A DNA stretch of 64,000 nt from JAXGMV01 sp040768445 (GTDB lineage Bacteria; Chloroflexota; Anaerolineae; Anaerolineales; Anaerolineaceae), in NCBI GenBank assembly GCA_040768445.1, contig JAXGMV010000001.1, forward strand, positions 1,178,001-1,242,000, read 5' to 3'. The notes under the pieces are model-generated. The model did not search any database. It saw only the letters and a program-made list of their open reading frames with translations, and was not told where the DNA came from. How positions within the stretch are numbered: the first letter of the stretch is position 1; each line of letters begins with the position of its first letter. A program made the translations under genes and the position numbers. Below are positions 25,272 through 33,906 of the stretch, piece by piece.

Positions 25272-26294
25272 TCACGCGCCGTGCCAGCCTGTATCTTCAG
25301 GCAGGTAAGGCCAACCCAGCAGCAGGACTTCGGTCAGCAGCTGAGGGTTAGTGTTGGTGGTATCCAGTGTATTGAGCGCCTGTTCCATGCCGGTGAGTAC
25401 CCGGCGGATTTCGGCCGGGTCCAGGCGTTCAGCCAGGCTGCTGATCACTGCATCCCAGTCCAGGTTGATTAACGGCACGTTGGCGCGGCTGGTACGCATG
25501 AAGACATCGCGCCAGAAGAGCAACCAGGTTTGGTAAAGTGACTTGAGACGGTCGCGCTTGGTGCGGGCAGTGATGCCGGCGGCATAGGCAAAGCGCTCGC
25601 GGCGGTTGGCGCCCAGCAGGGTAAGGATATCTTCCAGCCAACCCTGCCGCTCCTCCATTAATTGGGGGTCTTCGTACAGGCGCAGGGCTTCACCTACCCG
25701 CCCGGAGGAAAGGTGTGCCAGCAGGCGTGCATTCTCTGGCACAAGGCTCCAGCGTGACACCAAGAGGTCAGCAAGTGCTTCGGGCGCCAGAGGGCGCAGG
25801 CGCAGGACTTCGCAGCGAGAGACGATGGTTGACAGCAGGGTGTCGGTTGTGAGGGCGGTCAGTACCAGAACCACATGCGGCGGGGCTTCCTCAAGCGTTT
25901 TCAGCAAGGCATTCTGGGCGCTGATGGTGGCACTGTCAAAGTTCAACAGCAGGGCAAAACGGGTGCGGGCTTCGTAGGGTGTAAGTGAAAGGGTGCGTCC
26001 CAGCTCACGGATTTGCTCCACCTTGATGGTGCTGCCCTCGCCATCGGCTGAAATTACCGAAAGATCCGGCAGCTGCATGGCGGCGGTTTGACGGCAGGTG
26101 CGGCATGTCATGCAGGGTTGCCCGGGGGCTATTGGCTTGGGGCAGTTGAGCGCCTGGGCAAAGCGCAGCGCCAGCGTGCGCCGGCCGGTGCCGCGTGCGC
26201 CGGTAATCAGGTAAGCATGCCGCTGCTCGCCGCGTATAATTTGTCCGACAAGCAATTCAGCCGCCCATTCGTGTCCAGCAATGTCCCAGTTCAT
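25272..26294 (-). CDS. holB: DNA polymerase III delta' subunit
   Basis: 340 aa from the ATG at 26294; an extension to 26330 is less likely. AAA+ clamp-loader architecture: the P-loop GARGTGRRT has Arg-Arg where Lys-Thr/Ser is normal, then a zinc module with four Cys (CPKP..C-x2-C-x2-C), a delta'-type LLNFDSATISAQNALLKTLEEAPPHVVLVL sensor region and SRCEVLRL. Delta' is the stator that opens the sliding clamp with DnaX and delta. The degenerate P-loop agrees with a non-hydrolysing role. It stands alone downstream of a 300-nt gap. Confidence 0.88.
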   Translation of the reverse strand: MNWDIAGHEWAAELLVGQIIRGEQRHAYLITGARGTGRRTLALRFAQALNCPKPIAPGQPCMTCRTCRQTAAMQLPDLSVISADGEGSTIKVEQIRELGRTLSLTPYEARTRFALLLNFDSATISAQNALLKTLEEAPPHVVLVLTALTTDTLLSTIVSRCEVLRLRPLAPEALADLLVSRWSLVPENARLLAHLSSGRVGEALRLYEDPQLMEERQGWLEDILTLLGANRRERFAYAAGITARTKRDRLKSLYQTWLLFWRDVFMRTSRANVPLINLDWDAVISSLAERLDPAEIRRVLTGMEQALNTLDTTNTNPQLLTEVLLLGWPYLPEDTGWHGA

Positions 26295-26374
26295 CACATG
26301 GATTTTAGTCCAGAACCGGTGAATGGGCAAACAAAGTGATAGAGTGGGTTTCTACTGAGTGCCCGTTTGGGTGA

Positions 26375-26403
26375 TTGACTCTGCTCTCTCAAATGCGTAT
26401 GAT
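26375..26403 (+). promoter_or_regulatory. Promoter of the lipoprotein/TSP3 unit
   Basis: TTGACT (26375-26380), 17 nt, TATGAT (26398-26403). It leaves a leader of about 235 nt before the first gene, which holds only weak inverted repeats. Confidence 0.7.
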
Positions 26404-26644
26404 GAGAGCAACACACAACAGTTTTTATTAAGGTCTGAGGTAAGACATCTTTCGGGTTGAACTGCATTCTGCGCTCAGAACACCCGTTACAGCAGACAGG
26501 GTTGGGATTTAAACAGGCCGAACAGGCGCCTTTGGATTATGCCAATCCTTCAATTTCCTAAACAGCACAGCCAGCAGTTAAAGATAATTATGAATCAGCA
26601 GAGCGGAGCTTAACGGACCTGCGGTTAAAGATGGGAGGTTCATG
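26404..26644 (+). other. Long untranslated leader
   Basis: Between the 26375 promoter and the lipoprotein start. It contains two copies of GTTAAAGAT (about 26578 and 26624) and no convincing ORF or terminator. Confidence 0.45.
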
Positions 26645-27784
26645 ATGAAACTCAGGCATTGTTTTCTCTCAGCCCTGTTGTGTCTGATGTTAGGTGGCTG
26701 TAGTTTGGATACTGCGGGTATTATATGTGGACTGAATATATATGTTGACCAGCCGCTGCCTGATACACACACACCGGTGCTGCTTCCCGTTGCTGTCATG
26801 GGACATACGATATATACAGATGATGCTTCGCAGCAGTTCCAGGTGGTGATCAAGGAGCAACAGGACGTCTTTTCATCGGACTATGATTACATTCCGCTGG
26901 AAAAGAATGAAATATCTCCCGGTCTGATTGAATTAATCGCCTGGTGGGTGCCTCAGAGGGGAGGATTGCATAATATTTTAATAATCGGCCAGACCGATTG
27001 TGATTACTCGCCAGTTTATCATATCTATGTGGAAGAGGCCGGCAGGGGCGGGGCGCTAGAAGAGGTTCCACCCACACCTGCCCCTACCGCCCCTCCACCG
27101 ACAGCCATGCCGCTGGTGATGCTCATCCAGTTTTGGACAGATGTGGGTGAAGTAGTAGCTGGTGGCTGCACGCGCCTGCACTGGGATGTCAGCCATGCCG
27201 ACAGGATATATCTGGATGGCGAACAGGTTCCAGCATCCGGCAGCCGGGAGGTGTGCCCTGTATCTACCACTACTTATACCGTCAGGGCTGAGGACGCATC
27301 GGGAACAACAGAGAAGAGCCTGGCAGTTAATGTTGGTGCTGCGCCTGTCACACCGCCGCTGCAGTTGACTTTCATGCCGCCAACCATCGTGGTACAACCG
27401 CCGGTAACGCAGCAGCCGGCAGATACCAGCGGCCCGCAGATCAACTCAGTCAATCACTCACCAGCATCAATATTCGATAACCCGGCCTGCGGCGCAGCTG
27501 AAGTACAGATCAACGCCAGGGTTGAAGATCCATCCGGTGTCAGCACCGTCGAAGTGTATTACCGGGTATCCAGCGGCAGCATGCAGGGTGCCTGGCGTAT
27601 TGTCTCCATGACATCAGTTGGAGGTGGCGAGTACAGGGCTGTGCTGGGACAGGCGCATTTCAAGAGCAGCCATCCAGATTTCTTCAACGGCACGGTGGAG
27701 TACATCATCAAGGCGCGCGACACCAAAAACAACGGCTCCGAGAGCGTGCCGGCACAGATTACAGTCCTGGTTTGCATTACCTAA
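26645..27784 (+). CDS. Surface lipoprotein with Ig-like/fibronectin-like domains
   Basis: 379 aa from the second of two tandem ATGs (26645), which places GGGAGG 6 nt upstream. Lipobox LGGC near residue 18 predicts a lipid-anchored surface protein. After an N-terminal domain (about 30-130) comes a Pro/Thr hinge (PPTPAPTAPPPTAMP), an Ig-like domain with VxAGGCTRLHWDVSHADRIYLDGEQV..YTVRAEDASG, a second Pro-rich hinge and a C-terminal beta-sandwich (about 275-379) in which VSTVEVYYRVSSG and YIIKARDTKNNGSES resemble substrate-interaction modules. No catalytic motif. It is followed 15 nt later by the TSP3 protein and is probably cotranscribed. Confidence 0.8.
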   Translation: MKLRHCFLSALLCLMLGGCSLDTAGIICGLNIYVDQPLPDTHTPVLLPVAVMGHTIYTDDASQQFQVVIKEQQDVFSSDYDYIPLEKNEISPGLIELIAWWVPQRGGLHNILIIGQTDCDYSPVYHIYVEEAGRGGALEEVPPTPAPTAPPPTAMPLVMLIQFWTDVGEVVAGGCTRLHWDVSHADRIYLDGEQVPASGSREVCPVSTTTYTVRAEDASGTTEKSLAVNVGAAPVTPPLQLTFMPPTIVVQPPVTQQPADTSGPQINSVNHSPASIFDNPACGAAEVQINARVEDPSGVSTVEVYYRVSSGSMQGAWRIVSMTSVGGGEYRAVLGQAHFKSSHPDFFNGTVEYIIKARDTKNNGSESVPAQITVLVCIT

Positions 27785-27799
27785 GGGAAGGAGTGGGAT

Positions 27800-29704
27800 A
27801 TGAAACTAAAAAATCCCTGGATAAAAGCCCTGGTGATCACAGCGCTGGCAATCCTGAGCGTGTTGATTATCGCCCTGGGTTTTGTGGCTTACCGTGTAGT
27901 TGCACTCAGTATGAAGAAAGCCTCCCGCCCGGTGATTGAGGTGGTCTCACCCCAGATTGATGCAGTGCTCCTTGAAGGTGAACAGGTGGATGTGCTGGCA
28001 ACCGTCAAATCAGGCGGGTCGCCGGTTGAACGCTTTGAATTTTATGTGGACGGCATGCTGGCAGGCAGCCGTAAGGCAGAAGGAGATGTGCTGGCTGTGC
28101 GTTGGATCTGGCTGCCGGATATTGAAGGCAGCCACAGGCTCACCTTCCTGGCAACAAACGCGCAGGAGCAGATGAGCACGGTAGAATTGGACGTTTCAGT
28201 CGCAGACCAGCCGGATAAAGATGCAGACGGCGTCCCAGATGCGGTGGATGCCTGCCCGGATGTGGTCGGTACGGTGGCTGGTGGTGGGTGCCCGCTGCCA
28301 GATGACCGCGATGGTGACGGCATCCCTGATGCTGTAGATGCCTGTCCAGATGAGCCTGGTGCAACTGAGGACGGCTGCATCCCATCAGAGCGCTCAGATC
28401 GTGACAGGGACGGTTACCCAGATGATGGCGACCGCTGCCCGGATGAAGGTGGTTTGCTGGAATGGGGCGGCTGTCCGGAAGGCGCGTGGACGGCTGACCG
28501 GGATGGTGACGGTGTACCTGATTTCATTGACACCTGTCCAGACCGACCGGGTCCGGCAGAGAGCAGCGGCTGCGAAGGGGTGACGTCAGAAGACCGCGAT
28601 GGTGATGGTGTATTGGATGCGCTGGATGCCTGTGTGGATACACCCGGGAGCGCTGCTGGCAGCGGCTGCCCACTGGCAGCAGACAGTGATGGCGATGGGA
28701 TGGATGACAGCCTGGATGCCTGCCCTGAGAGCGGCGGCTTACCCGGTTCAGACGGCTGCCCGCCGGAAGAATTGCCAGCAGACAGCGATGGCGACGGTGT
28801 TCTGGATGTGGTAGATCTTTGTCCTGAAACACCGGGTGTGCTTGAGGTGTTTGGCTGTCCATTACCTGATGACAGCGACGGGGATGGCGTGGCGGATGAA
28901 GATGACAACTGCCCGGATATGCCTGGCTCAGCGGAGCTGCATGGCTGCAGCCTGGCTTCACTGCCATATGCCCGCATAGCCATGCAGGACATCCTGTTTC
29001 CTGAGTTTGTGAATCCATGCCAGATTGACCCGGCGATATGCATCGAAGATCTTGAGTATGGAGAATACAGCGAGACGTATGGATCTCCCAACGATGCCGA
29101 TTCAGACGGTATATTTGATGACGCGGATGACTGCCCGACAGAATACGGTGAGCCAAACCATGACGGCTGCCCGGACCCAGATGACACCGATTTTGACGGC
29201 ATCAGAGATGAGATCGACCAGTGCGATCATGAGGCGGGGCCGATATCCAATTACGGGTGCCCGCGCACTCACGGTATGCCAGAAGACAGGATGTTTCAGT
29301 TCTATCTTCACAATTTTCGGACAAACCCCAGTTGGAACAAAGCCTTTTGTTATGTGAATTATGACTATGATACAGCAACTGCTGGCGACTACAGCAGTTT
29401 TATGAGGCTGCCTAACGCTATTTATATGTATGAACTTATGCGAGAAAGCGGAGGCGGTGATTTTAATATGTTTTGGACGACCAGAGAATTTCGTGCATCG
29501 ATTGATGATTACATAAACTCATCTTTTAGTGTCTACTGCTGGGGCTACGGAGGTAATATCGGTGAGCATGCCCAATTGTTGGGAAGGATAACGCGTGAGT
29601 TTAGCTATGATGTGCTTGATGGTCAGCTGCGTTCAATGCGGGGTGAATCGGACTTTGGCTGGTTTGAGGTGGACTACCGCCTGTGCTCCAACCGCTGCCC
29701 GTAA
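27800..29704 (+). CDS. Membrane-anchored protein with ten thrombospondin type 3 repeats
   Basis: 634 aa. One N-terminal membrane anchor (about 8-36), an Ig-like domain (about 43-135, ending VELDVSVAD), then ten calcium-binding TSP3-type units of the form DxDGDGxxDxxDxCP at about 30-residue spacing (starting near 141, 169, 200, 233, 265, 295, 328, 358, 433 and 462), each with a following Gly-Cys. The Cys pairs probably form disulfides. The C-terminal 150 residues form an aromatic-rich, Cys-containing domain without a recognised family. Probably a Ca-stiffened surface stalk that presents the C-terminal domain; partner of the preceding lipoprotein. Confidence 0.85.
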   Translation: MKLKNPWIKALVITALAILSVLIIALGFVAYRVVALSMKKASRPVIEVVSPQIDAVLLEGEQVDVLATVKSGGSPVERFEFYVDGMLAGSRKAEGDVLAVRWIWLPDIEGSHRLTFLATNAQEQMSTVELDVSVADQPDKDADGVPDAVDACPDVVGTVAGGGCPLPDDRDGDGIPDAVDACPDEPGATEDGCIPSERSDRDRDGYPDDGDRCPDEGGLLEWGGCPEGAWTADRDGDGVPDFIDTCPDRPGPAESSGCEGVTSEDRDGDGVLDALDACVDTPGSAAGSGCPLAADSDGDGMDDSLDACPESGGLPGSDGCPPEELPADSDGDGVLDVVDLCPETPGVLEVFGCPLPDDSDGDGVADEDDNCPDMPGSAELHGCSLASLPYARIAMQDILFPEFVNPCQIDPAICIEDLEYGEYSETYGSPNDADSDGIFDDADDCPTEYGEPNHDGCPDPDDTDFDGIRDEIDQCDHEAGPISNYGCPRTHGMPEDRMFQFYLHNFRTNPSWNKAFCYVNYDYDTATAGDYSSFMRLPNAIYMYELMRESGGGDFNMFWTTREFRASIDDYINSSFSVYCWGYGGNIGEHAQLLGRITREFSYDVLDGQLRSMRGESDFGWFEVDYRLCSNRCP

Positions 29705-29737
29705 GCAGGTGCGAAAGGCTGCAGACAGATTTGCAAC

Positions 29738-29765
29738 TTGACAGGAAGGGTTTTCCACGTAAAAT
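29738..29765 (+). promoter_or_regulatory. Promoter of structured leader/ABC ATPase
   Basis: TTGACA (29738-29743), a 16-nt spacer, TAAAAT (29760-29765), placed right after the TSP3 gene. Confidence 0.75.
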
Positions 29766-29771
29766 TAAGGT

Positions 29772-30107
29772 GTAATTGGAATTCAAAATATTGTGCACGT
29801 GGTTTATTAACCAGGAGAATTGTTTTTAATGGAGTCAGACAGTACCGGTAAAACTGGTGATAGTAACCCTCCCCCTGAACGGGGAAGATCAGTTTTATCA
29901 ACACACATAAATAAGATTTGTCTGCGTGGGAAGCTGGACAGCGGAACCTTTTCGCTGCCGGTTTCGATCACCAGGCAGGTTGACAGGGAGGCGCCCATGT
30001 AGCGGCGTCCTGACGCCGACCGGTTGAAAGTTAACCGGCACGGTTCAGCGGCAATCCAGTGGTACACACCACCGGTTGGCTCCCTGTGATGCCAGCCGGT
30101 GATTTTT
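29772..30107 (+). ncRNA. Structured leader RNA or independent small RNA
   Basis: Estimated from the promoter to the terminator; the 5' end is inferred. Visible helices: TAAAACTG/CAGTTTTA (29849-29856 with 29890-29897) enclosing CCCC/GGGG; CTGGTGAT (29854-29861) complementary to ATCACCAG (29967-29974); CGGCGT/ACGCCG (30003-30018); CCGGTT/AACCGG (30020-30038); GTGGT/ACCAC (30059-30072); and an 11-bp terminator. A 57-codon frame (29829-30002) with an AGGAGA box also runs through it. It matches no riboswitch or ncRNA family that I recognise. Confidence 0.55.
30070..30107 (+). terminator. Intrinsic terminator/attenuator before the ABC ATPase
   Basis: CACCGGTTGGC and GCCAGCCGGTG form an 11-bp stem (one G-U) with a 10-nt loop, followed by ATTTTTA. 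The 5' arm shares bases with the preceding hairpin (30059-30072), and CCGGTT in it repeats the arm of the hairpin at 30020, allowing alternative pairing. Confidence 0.75.
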
Positions 30108-30128
30108 ACCAACAAAAGGAGGCCGCTG

Positions 30129-31019
30129 ATGCTTTACAAAGCCATCCGCACTGAAAACCTGACAAAGCACTACGGGCAGAACGTCTATGGCGTTCGTGAC
30201 CTGGCGCTTGAAGTTGAATCTGGCGAGATATTTGGTTTGCTGGGCCTGAAAGGCGCCGGCAAGACCACCTTGGTGCGCCTGCTGCTGGATTACATTCGTC
30301 CCACTTCGGGCACGGCAGTTGTACTGGGTATGGAGACAGCCGGTAAAGGCGTTAGCATCCGGCGCATGGTGGGACACTTACCAGCGCAGTCGATGTTGTT
30401 TGATCATTTGTCGATTGAGCATGCCCTGCGGCTGGTCGCCAAACTGCGCGGCAGAGGCGACTGGTCTTACACCTGCGACCTGCTGAATGAGTTTGGATTG
30501 GATCTCAAGCAGCGCATTGGTTCGCTGAAAGCTTTGGATAAACGCAAACTGGCATTGGTGCAGGCATTCATGTCGCAGCCCGAGTTGTATATCCTGGATG
30601 AGCCGTTGAAAGGTTTGGACGCCCATAGTACGGAGATCTTTTACCGGCTGGTGAAAGAGGTACGCAGCGGCACTGGAACGTTACTGTTTACATCAACTTC
30701 GGTCAGCGAGGTGGAGCGGGTTTGTGACAGGGTGGGATGGTTGAAGAACGGCAGTATGGCTGGCATTGAACGGACTATTCAACTGCGCTCCAGGACGATA
30801 CGGGAGGTTGAGATGGAGTTCTCACAGCCCGTTCCTGATAAGATCTTTGCCGGGCTGCCCAATTTGACCGATCTGTCAGTACAGGGCAGGCGCCTGCACT
30901 GCCGAGTACAGGGCGACATTCGTGAACTGCTCCAGCAGGCTAACCGCTATGCTGTCTTATCCGTCACCAGCCGTATGCCGGGACTGGAGGATATGATGAC
31001 CGGCATCACAATTTCTTGA
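30129..31019 (+). CDS. ABC transporter ATP-binding protein, degenerate and without permease
   Basis: 296 aa from the ATG at 30129, preceded by AAAGGAGG. Walker A GLKGAGKTT and Walker B YILDEPLKGLD are intact. The signature position reads LKALDKRK instead of the S-x-G-x-K/Q pattern of its ABC-2 relatives, and the switch region FTSTSVSEVERVCDRVG has Thr where His is expected. Overall similarity is to ABC-2-type (drug, lantibiotic or polysaccharide) exporter ATPases. No permease gene follows; instead a terminator ends the unit. It could partner a distant permease or act as a regulatory ATPase. Confidence 0.85.
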   Translation: MLYKAIRTENLTKHYGQNVYGVRDLALEVESGEIFGLLGLKGAGKTTLVRLLLDYIRPTSGTAVVLGMETAGKGVSIRRMVGHLPAQSMLFDHLSIEHALRLVAKLRGRGDWSYTCDLLNEFGLDLKQRIGSLKALDKRKLALVQAFMSQPELYILDEPLKGLDAHSTEIFYRLVKEVRSGTGTLLFTSTSVSEVERVCDRVGWLKNGSMAGIERTIQLRSRTIREVEMEFSQPVPDKIFAGLPNLTDLSVQGRRLHCRVQGDIRELLQQANRYAVLSVTSRMPGLEDMMTGITIS

Positions 31020-31032
31020 ACGCGCATAACTC

Positions 31033-31057
31033 AAGCGCCCAGGCGGGCGCTTTTTTT
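31033..31057 (+). terminator. Rho-independent terminator
   Basis: AAGCGCCC-AGGC-GGGCGCTT followed by a run of T. Confidence 0.92.
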
Positions 31058-31163
31058 ATCCACTTGTGGTTTTATGAATAAACGTAAAAGTATTCTATAT
31101 CTATAATAATGGTACAGAACGAGCTATTCAAATCCGATAGGTGAACATAGTGGAGGATGAACC

Positions 31164-32207
31164 ATGACAGATCACCAGCAAAGGGAAATTACACAGGCAG
31201 GCCCATTACTGCAGGCAGATGGCAGCCTGGCCCAGGTCGGCTGGATGCGCCAGCCACTGTTAGACTGTAATTTGCAAGCAGCGCGGTTTTATAACCTCAA
31301 GTTCCTGCAGCCGCTGCGCACCAAGCGCTGGGATTATTACGGCATCACCACGCCGACACACTTTTTCTCCTTCACCCTGTCAGACATCGGTTATCTGAAC
31401 ATGGTGTTTGCCTACGTGGTGGATTTTGTAAACAAAACGCATCACGAGGAAACACTGACACTGCCGCTCTCAAAGGCGGTTACACTGCCGCGCAGCAGCG
31501 CCGCTGGCGTGAGCAGTTTTTCAAACAAATCAGCCAGCATGGTCTTCACAGCTGAAGAAGGCCGGCGGCTGGTTTCTGTGCAGTGGCCAAAGTTTGAGGG
31601 CAGCGGTTTGCATGCTGACCTTGTTCTGCTGGAGCCGGAAGGACAGGAGTCCATGACCATCGTCATACCAATTGAGGAGCGGCGCTTCTATTACAACCGC
31701 AAGATCAACTGCATGCCGGCCAGCGGGAAGATCTCCTACCAGGGGCGGACATTTGAGTTAACACCGGATAAAGCGCTGGGCAACTTGGACTGGGGCAGAG
31801 GCGTATGGGCTTACAGCTCATCCTGGGTGTGGGCGAGTTGCTCCGGCTTCCTGTCTGATGGGCGCACCATCGGGCTCAACCTGGGTTACGGATTTGGCGA
31901 CAACTCTGCTGCCACCGAGAATGCCGTGATACTGGATGGGCGGGTGCATAAGCTTGGGCAGGTGGATTTCAGCTACAGCTCAAAAGACTTCATGCAGGCA
32001 TGGCACATGCACAGCCCGGACGGCAGGCTTGACCTGATCTTTGAACCGTTTTACGAGCGCGTGGTGCGTACCGATGTCAAACTGCTTTACAGCGAGGTGC
32101 ACCAGATTTTCGGCAGGTACAGTGGGCAATTTACCAGTGACAGCGGTGAAAAAGTGAGTCTTGATGGCTTGGCGGGTTTTGCCGAGGAACATCACGCCCG
32201 CTGGTAG
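31164..32207 (+). CDS. DUF2804 family protein
   Basis: 347 aa, cytoplasmic (no signal peptide or membrane helix). It follows the DUF2804 pattern: LQPLRTKRWDYYGITTPTHFFSFTLSDIGY near the N terminus, the centre LGNLDWGRGVWAYSSSWVWASCSGFL and the C-terminal QIFGRYSGQF. Function is unknown; the fold resembles lipocalin-like or beta-rich hydroxyneurosporene-synthase-type proteins, which I mention as a possibility only. Own unit between a terminator and a small hypothetical gene; RBS GGAGGAT. Confidence 0.85.
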   Translation: MTDHQQREITQAGPLLQADGSLAQVGWMRQPLLDCNLQAARFYNLKFLQPLRTKRWDYYGITTPTHFFSFTLSDIGYLNMVFAYVVDFVNKTHHEETLTLPLSKAVTLPRSSAAGVSSFSNKSASMVFTAEEGRRLVSVQWPKFEGSGLHADLVLLEPEGQESMTIVIPIEERRFYYNRKINCMPASGKISYQGRTFELTPDKALGNLDWGRGVWAYSSSWVWASCSGFLSDGRTIGLNLGYGFGDNSAATENAVILDGRVHKLGQVDFSYSSKDFMQAWHMHSPDGRLDLIFEPFYERVVRTDVKLLYSEVHQIFGRYSGQFTSDSGEKVSLDGLAGFAEEHHARW

Positions 32208-32328
32208 CCGGCTGGCGGAACACCGGCTGGCGAACAAGTTGCCAAAAGAAGCGCTTTCACTTATACTTTTAGCGCATTATTGCTTCATCTTCGTGGATGA
32301 TTTTATCAACTTATGGGAGTGAGATCGC

Positions 32329-32562
32329 ATGGAACTGTGGCTATTAGACGATACGCTGCACATAAAGATTTTCTTCGAAGATACTGACCAGGACTTGCAG
32401 GATAATATCTGTGTCTCAATTTTCGAATCCTGTCCGGACGAGGAGCGGATTTTGTTGCATGACGAAACCAACATCTACCTGACGCCGGAAGATGCCTGTC
32501 GGTTGGCAGAAGCGCTGCTGGCGGCGGCAAGCAAAAGCAACGACTGCAAAGGACGCGCCTGA
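32329..32562 (+). CDS. Small acidic hypothetical protein
   Basis: 77 aa. The ATG at 32329 follows GGGAGTGAGATCGC. The product is acidic, with an alternating beta pattern and a C-terminal helix LTPEDACRLAEALLAAASKS, an arrangement common in short conserved proteins of unknown function. Codon use matches neighbouring genes. No function is assigned. Confidence 0.65.
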   Translation: MELWLLDDTLHIKIFFEDTDQDLQDNICVSIFESCPDEERILLHDETNIYLTPEDACRLAEALLAAASKSNDCKGRA

Positions 32563-32643
32563 GCCAGCAGACAGCTGTAATTGTTCTTCCCTGCTGTATT
32601 ATCGATTACAGCCAGATTATCTTTTATTGATTGAGATGCCTTT

Positions 32644-33873
32644 ATGAGAATATTTGAAAACGTATTGGATGAGGAAACACAGCAGGACGCATTTATTACA
32701 AACGAAGAGACCTTTCAGACAACACCGGTGGTCACCATCGGTGTTACACATGCCATTCACGACAGCTACTTTGCTTTTTTACCGGCACTCCTGCCGGTAT
32801 TGGTCGCAAACCTCAGCCTGACCAAAACCCTGGCGGGCTTGCTTTCAGTCTTCACACAGCTGCCGTCGTTGATACAACCGTTTGTGGGCTATGCAGCTGA
32901 CCGGGTGAGTCTGCGCTATGTGGTCATCCTGGCGCCGGCAGTATCGGGCGCGCTGCTCAGCCTGTTGGGTTCCTCCAATAACTATGCTGTTCTGGCGTTC
33001 CTGCTGCTGGCGGCTGGCACGAGTTCAGCCGCTTTTCACTCCGTGGGGCCTGTCATCACAGGCTATGTCTCAGGCAGAAGCCTGGGGCGCGGTATGAGCA
33101 TCTGGATGATGGGTGGAGAGTTTGGGCGCTTCCTGGGACCGGTGATTGTCGTTACCGCCATCGGTGCCCTGACAATCAAGGGGCTGCCCTGGCTGATGTT
33201 GGGCGGTATCGCTACATCTGTGGCGCTGTACTTCCTGCTTAAGGATGTGCAGGATCGGCCGAAGATCAGCCGGCAGCTGACCGGTGAACGCGTGGATCTG
33301 CGCATCTTTGTGCCTATCATGCTGCCAATCTGGGCAATCAGTGCGGCGCGCGCCCTTCTGGCAACGGTTTTTAACACCTACCTGCCGCTGTACCTGACCG
33401 AACGGGGCTCTCCCCTGTTCGTGGCGGGTGCCTCGTTATCACTGGCAGCGGCTGCCGGCGTGGTTGGCGCATTGATCAGCGGCTCACTCAGCGACCGCTT
33501 AAACCGAAAAACAGTACTGGGGGTGACGATAGTACTCTCTTTTATCTCTACTGTGCTTTTCCTGCTATCCAGCGGATGGGCCTACCTGCCAACACTTTTG
33601 CTAATGGGTTTCAGCGTGCTTTCGACCACGCCCGTGGTGATGGCCATTGTGCAAGAATTTCATCCGGCACACCGTGCCCTTGCTAATGGCATCTACATGG
33701 CGCTGTCTTTCATCACCAATGCTGCCGCCATCCTGGCAATGGGTATGCTGGGCGACAGGTTTGGCTTGCATACATCCTTTATGATTGCAGCCTTCGCGGT
33801 TTTACTTGGGCTGCCTTTTGTGCTGATGCTCCCTAAGGATAGAAAACAGGCAGGCACAGCAGTAAAAAGTTAA
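32644..33873 (+). CDS. MFS transporter, fosmidomycin-resistance (Fsr) type
   Basis: 409 aa, twelve predicted helices. The N-terminal helix VVTIGVTHAIHDSYFAFLPALLPVL and the loop PSLIQPFVGYAADR are typical of the Fsr family of drug/proton antiporters; the mid loop SLSDRLNRKTVLG is the second-half MFS motif. A 25-residue acidic N-terminal tail precedes the first helix. Export of a phosphonate-like or other drug is the family association, not proven here. The next gene starts 33 nt later, so the two may form an operon. Confidence 0.88.
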   Translation: MRIFENVLDEETQQDAFITNEETFQTTPVVTIGVTHAIHDSYFAFLPALLPVLVANLSLTKTLAGLLSVFTQLPSLIQPFVGYAADRVSLRYVVILAPAVSGALLSLLGSSNNYAVLAFLLLAAGTSSAAFHSVGPVITGYVSGRSLGRGMSIWMMGGEFGRFLGPVIVVTAIGALTIKGLPWLMLGGIATSVALYFLLKDVQDRPKISRQLTGERVDLRIFVPIMLPIWAISAARALLATVFNTYLPLYLTERGSPLFVAGASLSLAAAAGVVGALISGSLSDRLNRKTVLGVTIVLSFISTVLFLLSSGWAYLPTLLLMGFSVLSTTPVVMAIVQEFHPAHRALANGIYMALSFITNAAAILAMGMLGDRFGLHTSFMIAAFAVLLGLPFVLMLPKDRKQAGTAVKS

Positions 33874-33906
33874 ACGGTACCTCAGATTAACTCAAAGGAG
33901 TAACTT

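Noticed and set aside
28042..29202. Long antisense frames across the TSP3 gene
   Set aside because: They are mirror effects of the repetitive Asp/Gly/Cys codons; they contain only low-complexity Ser/Pro/Gly sequence.
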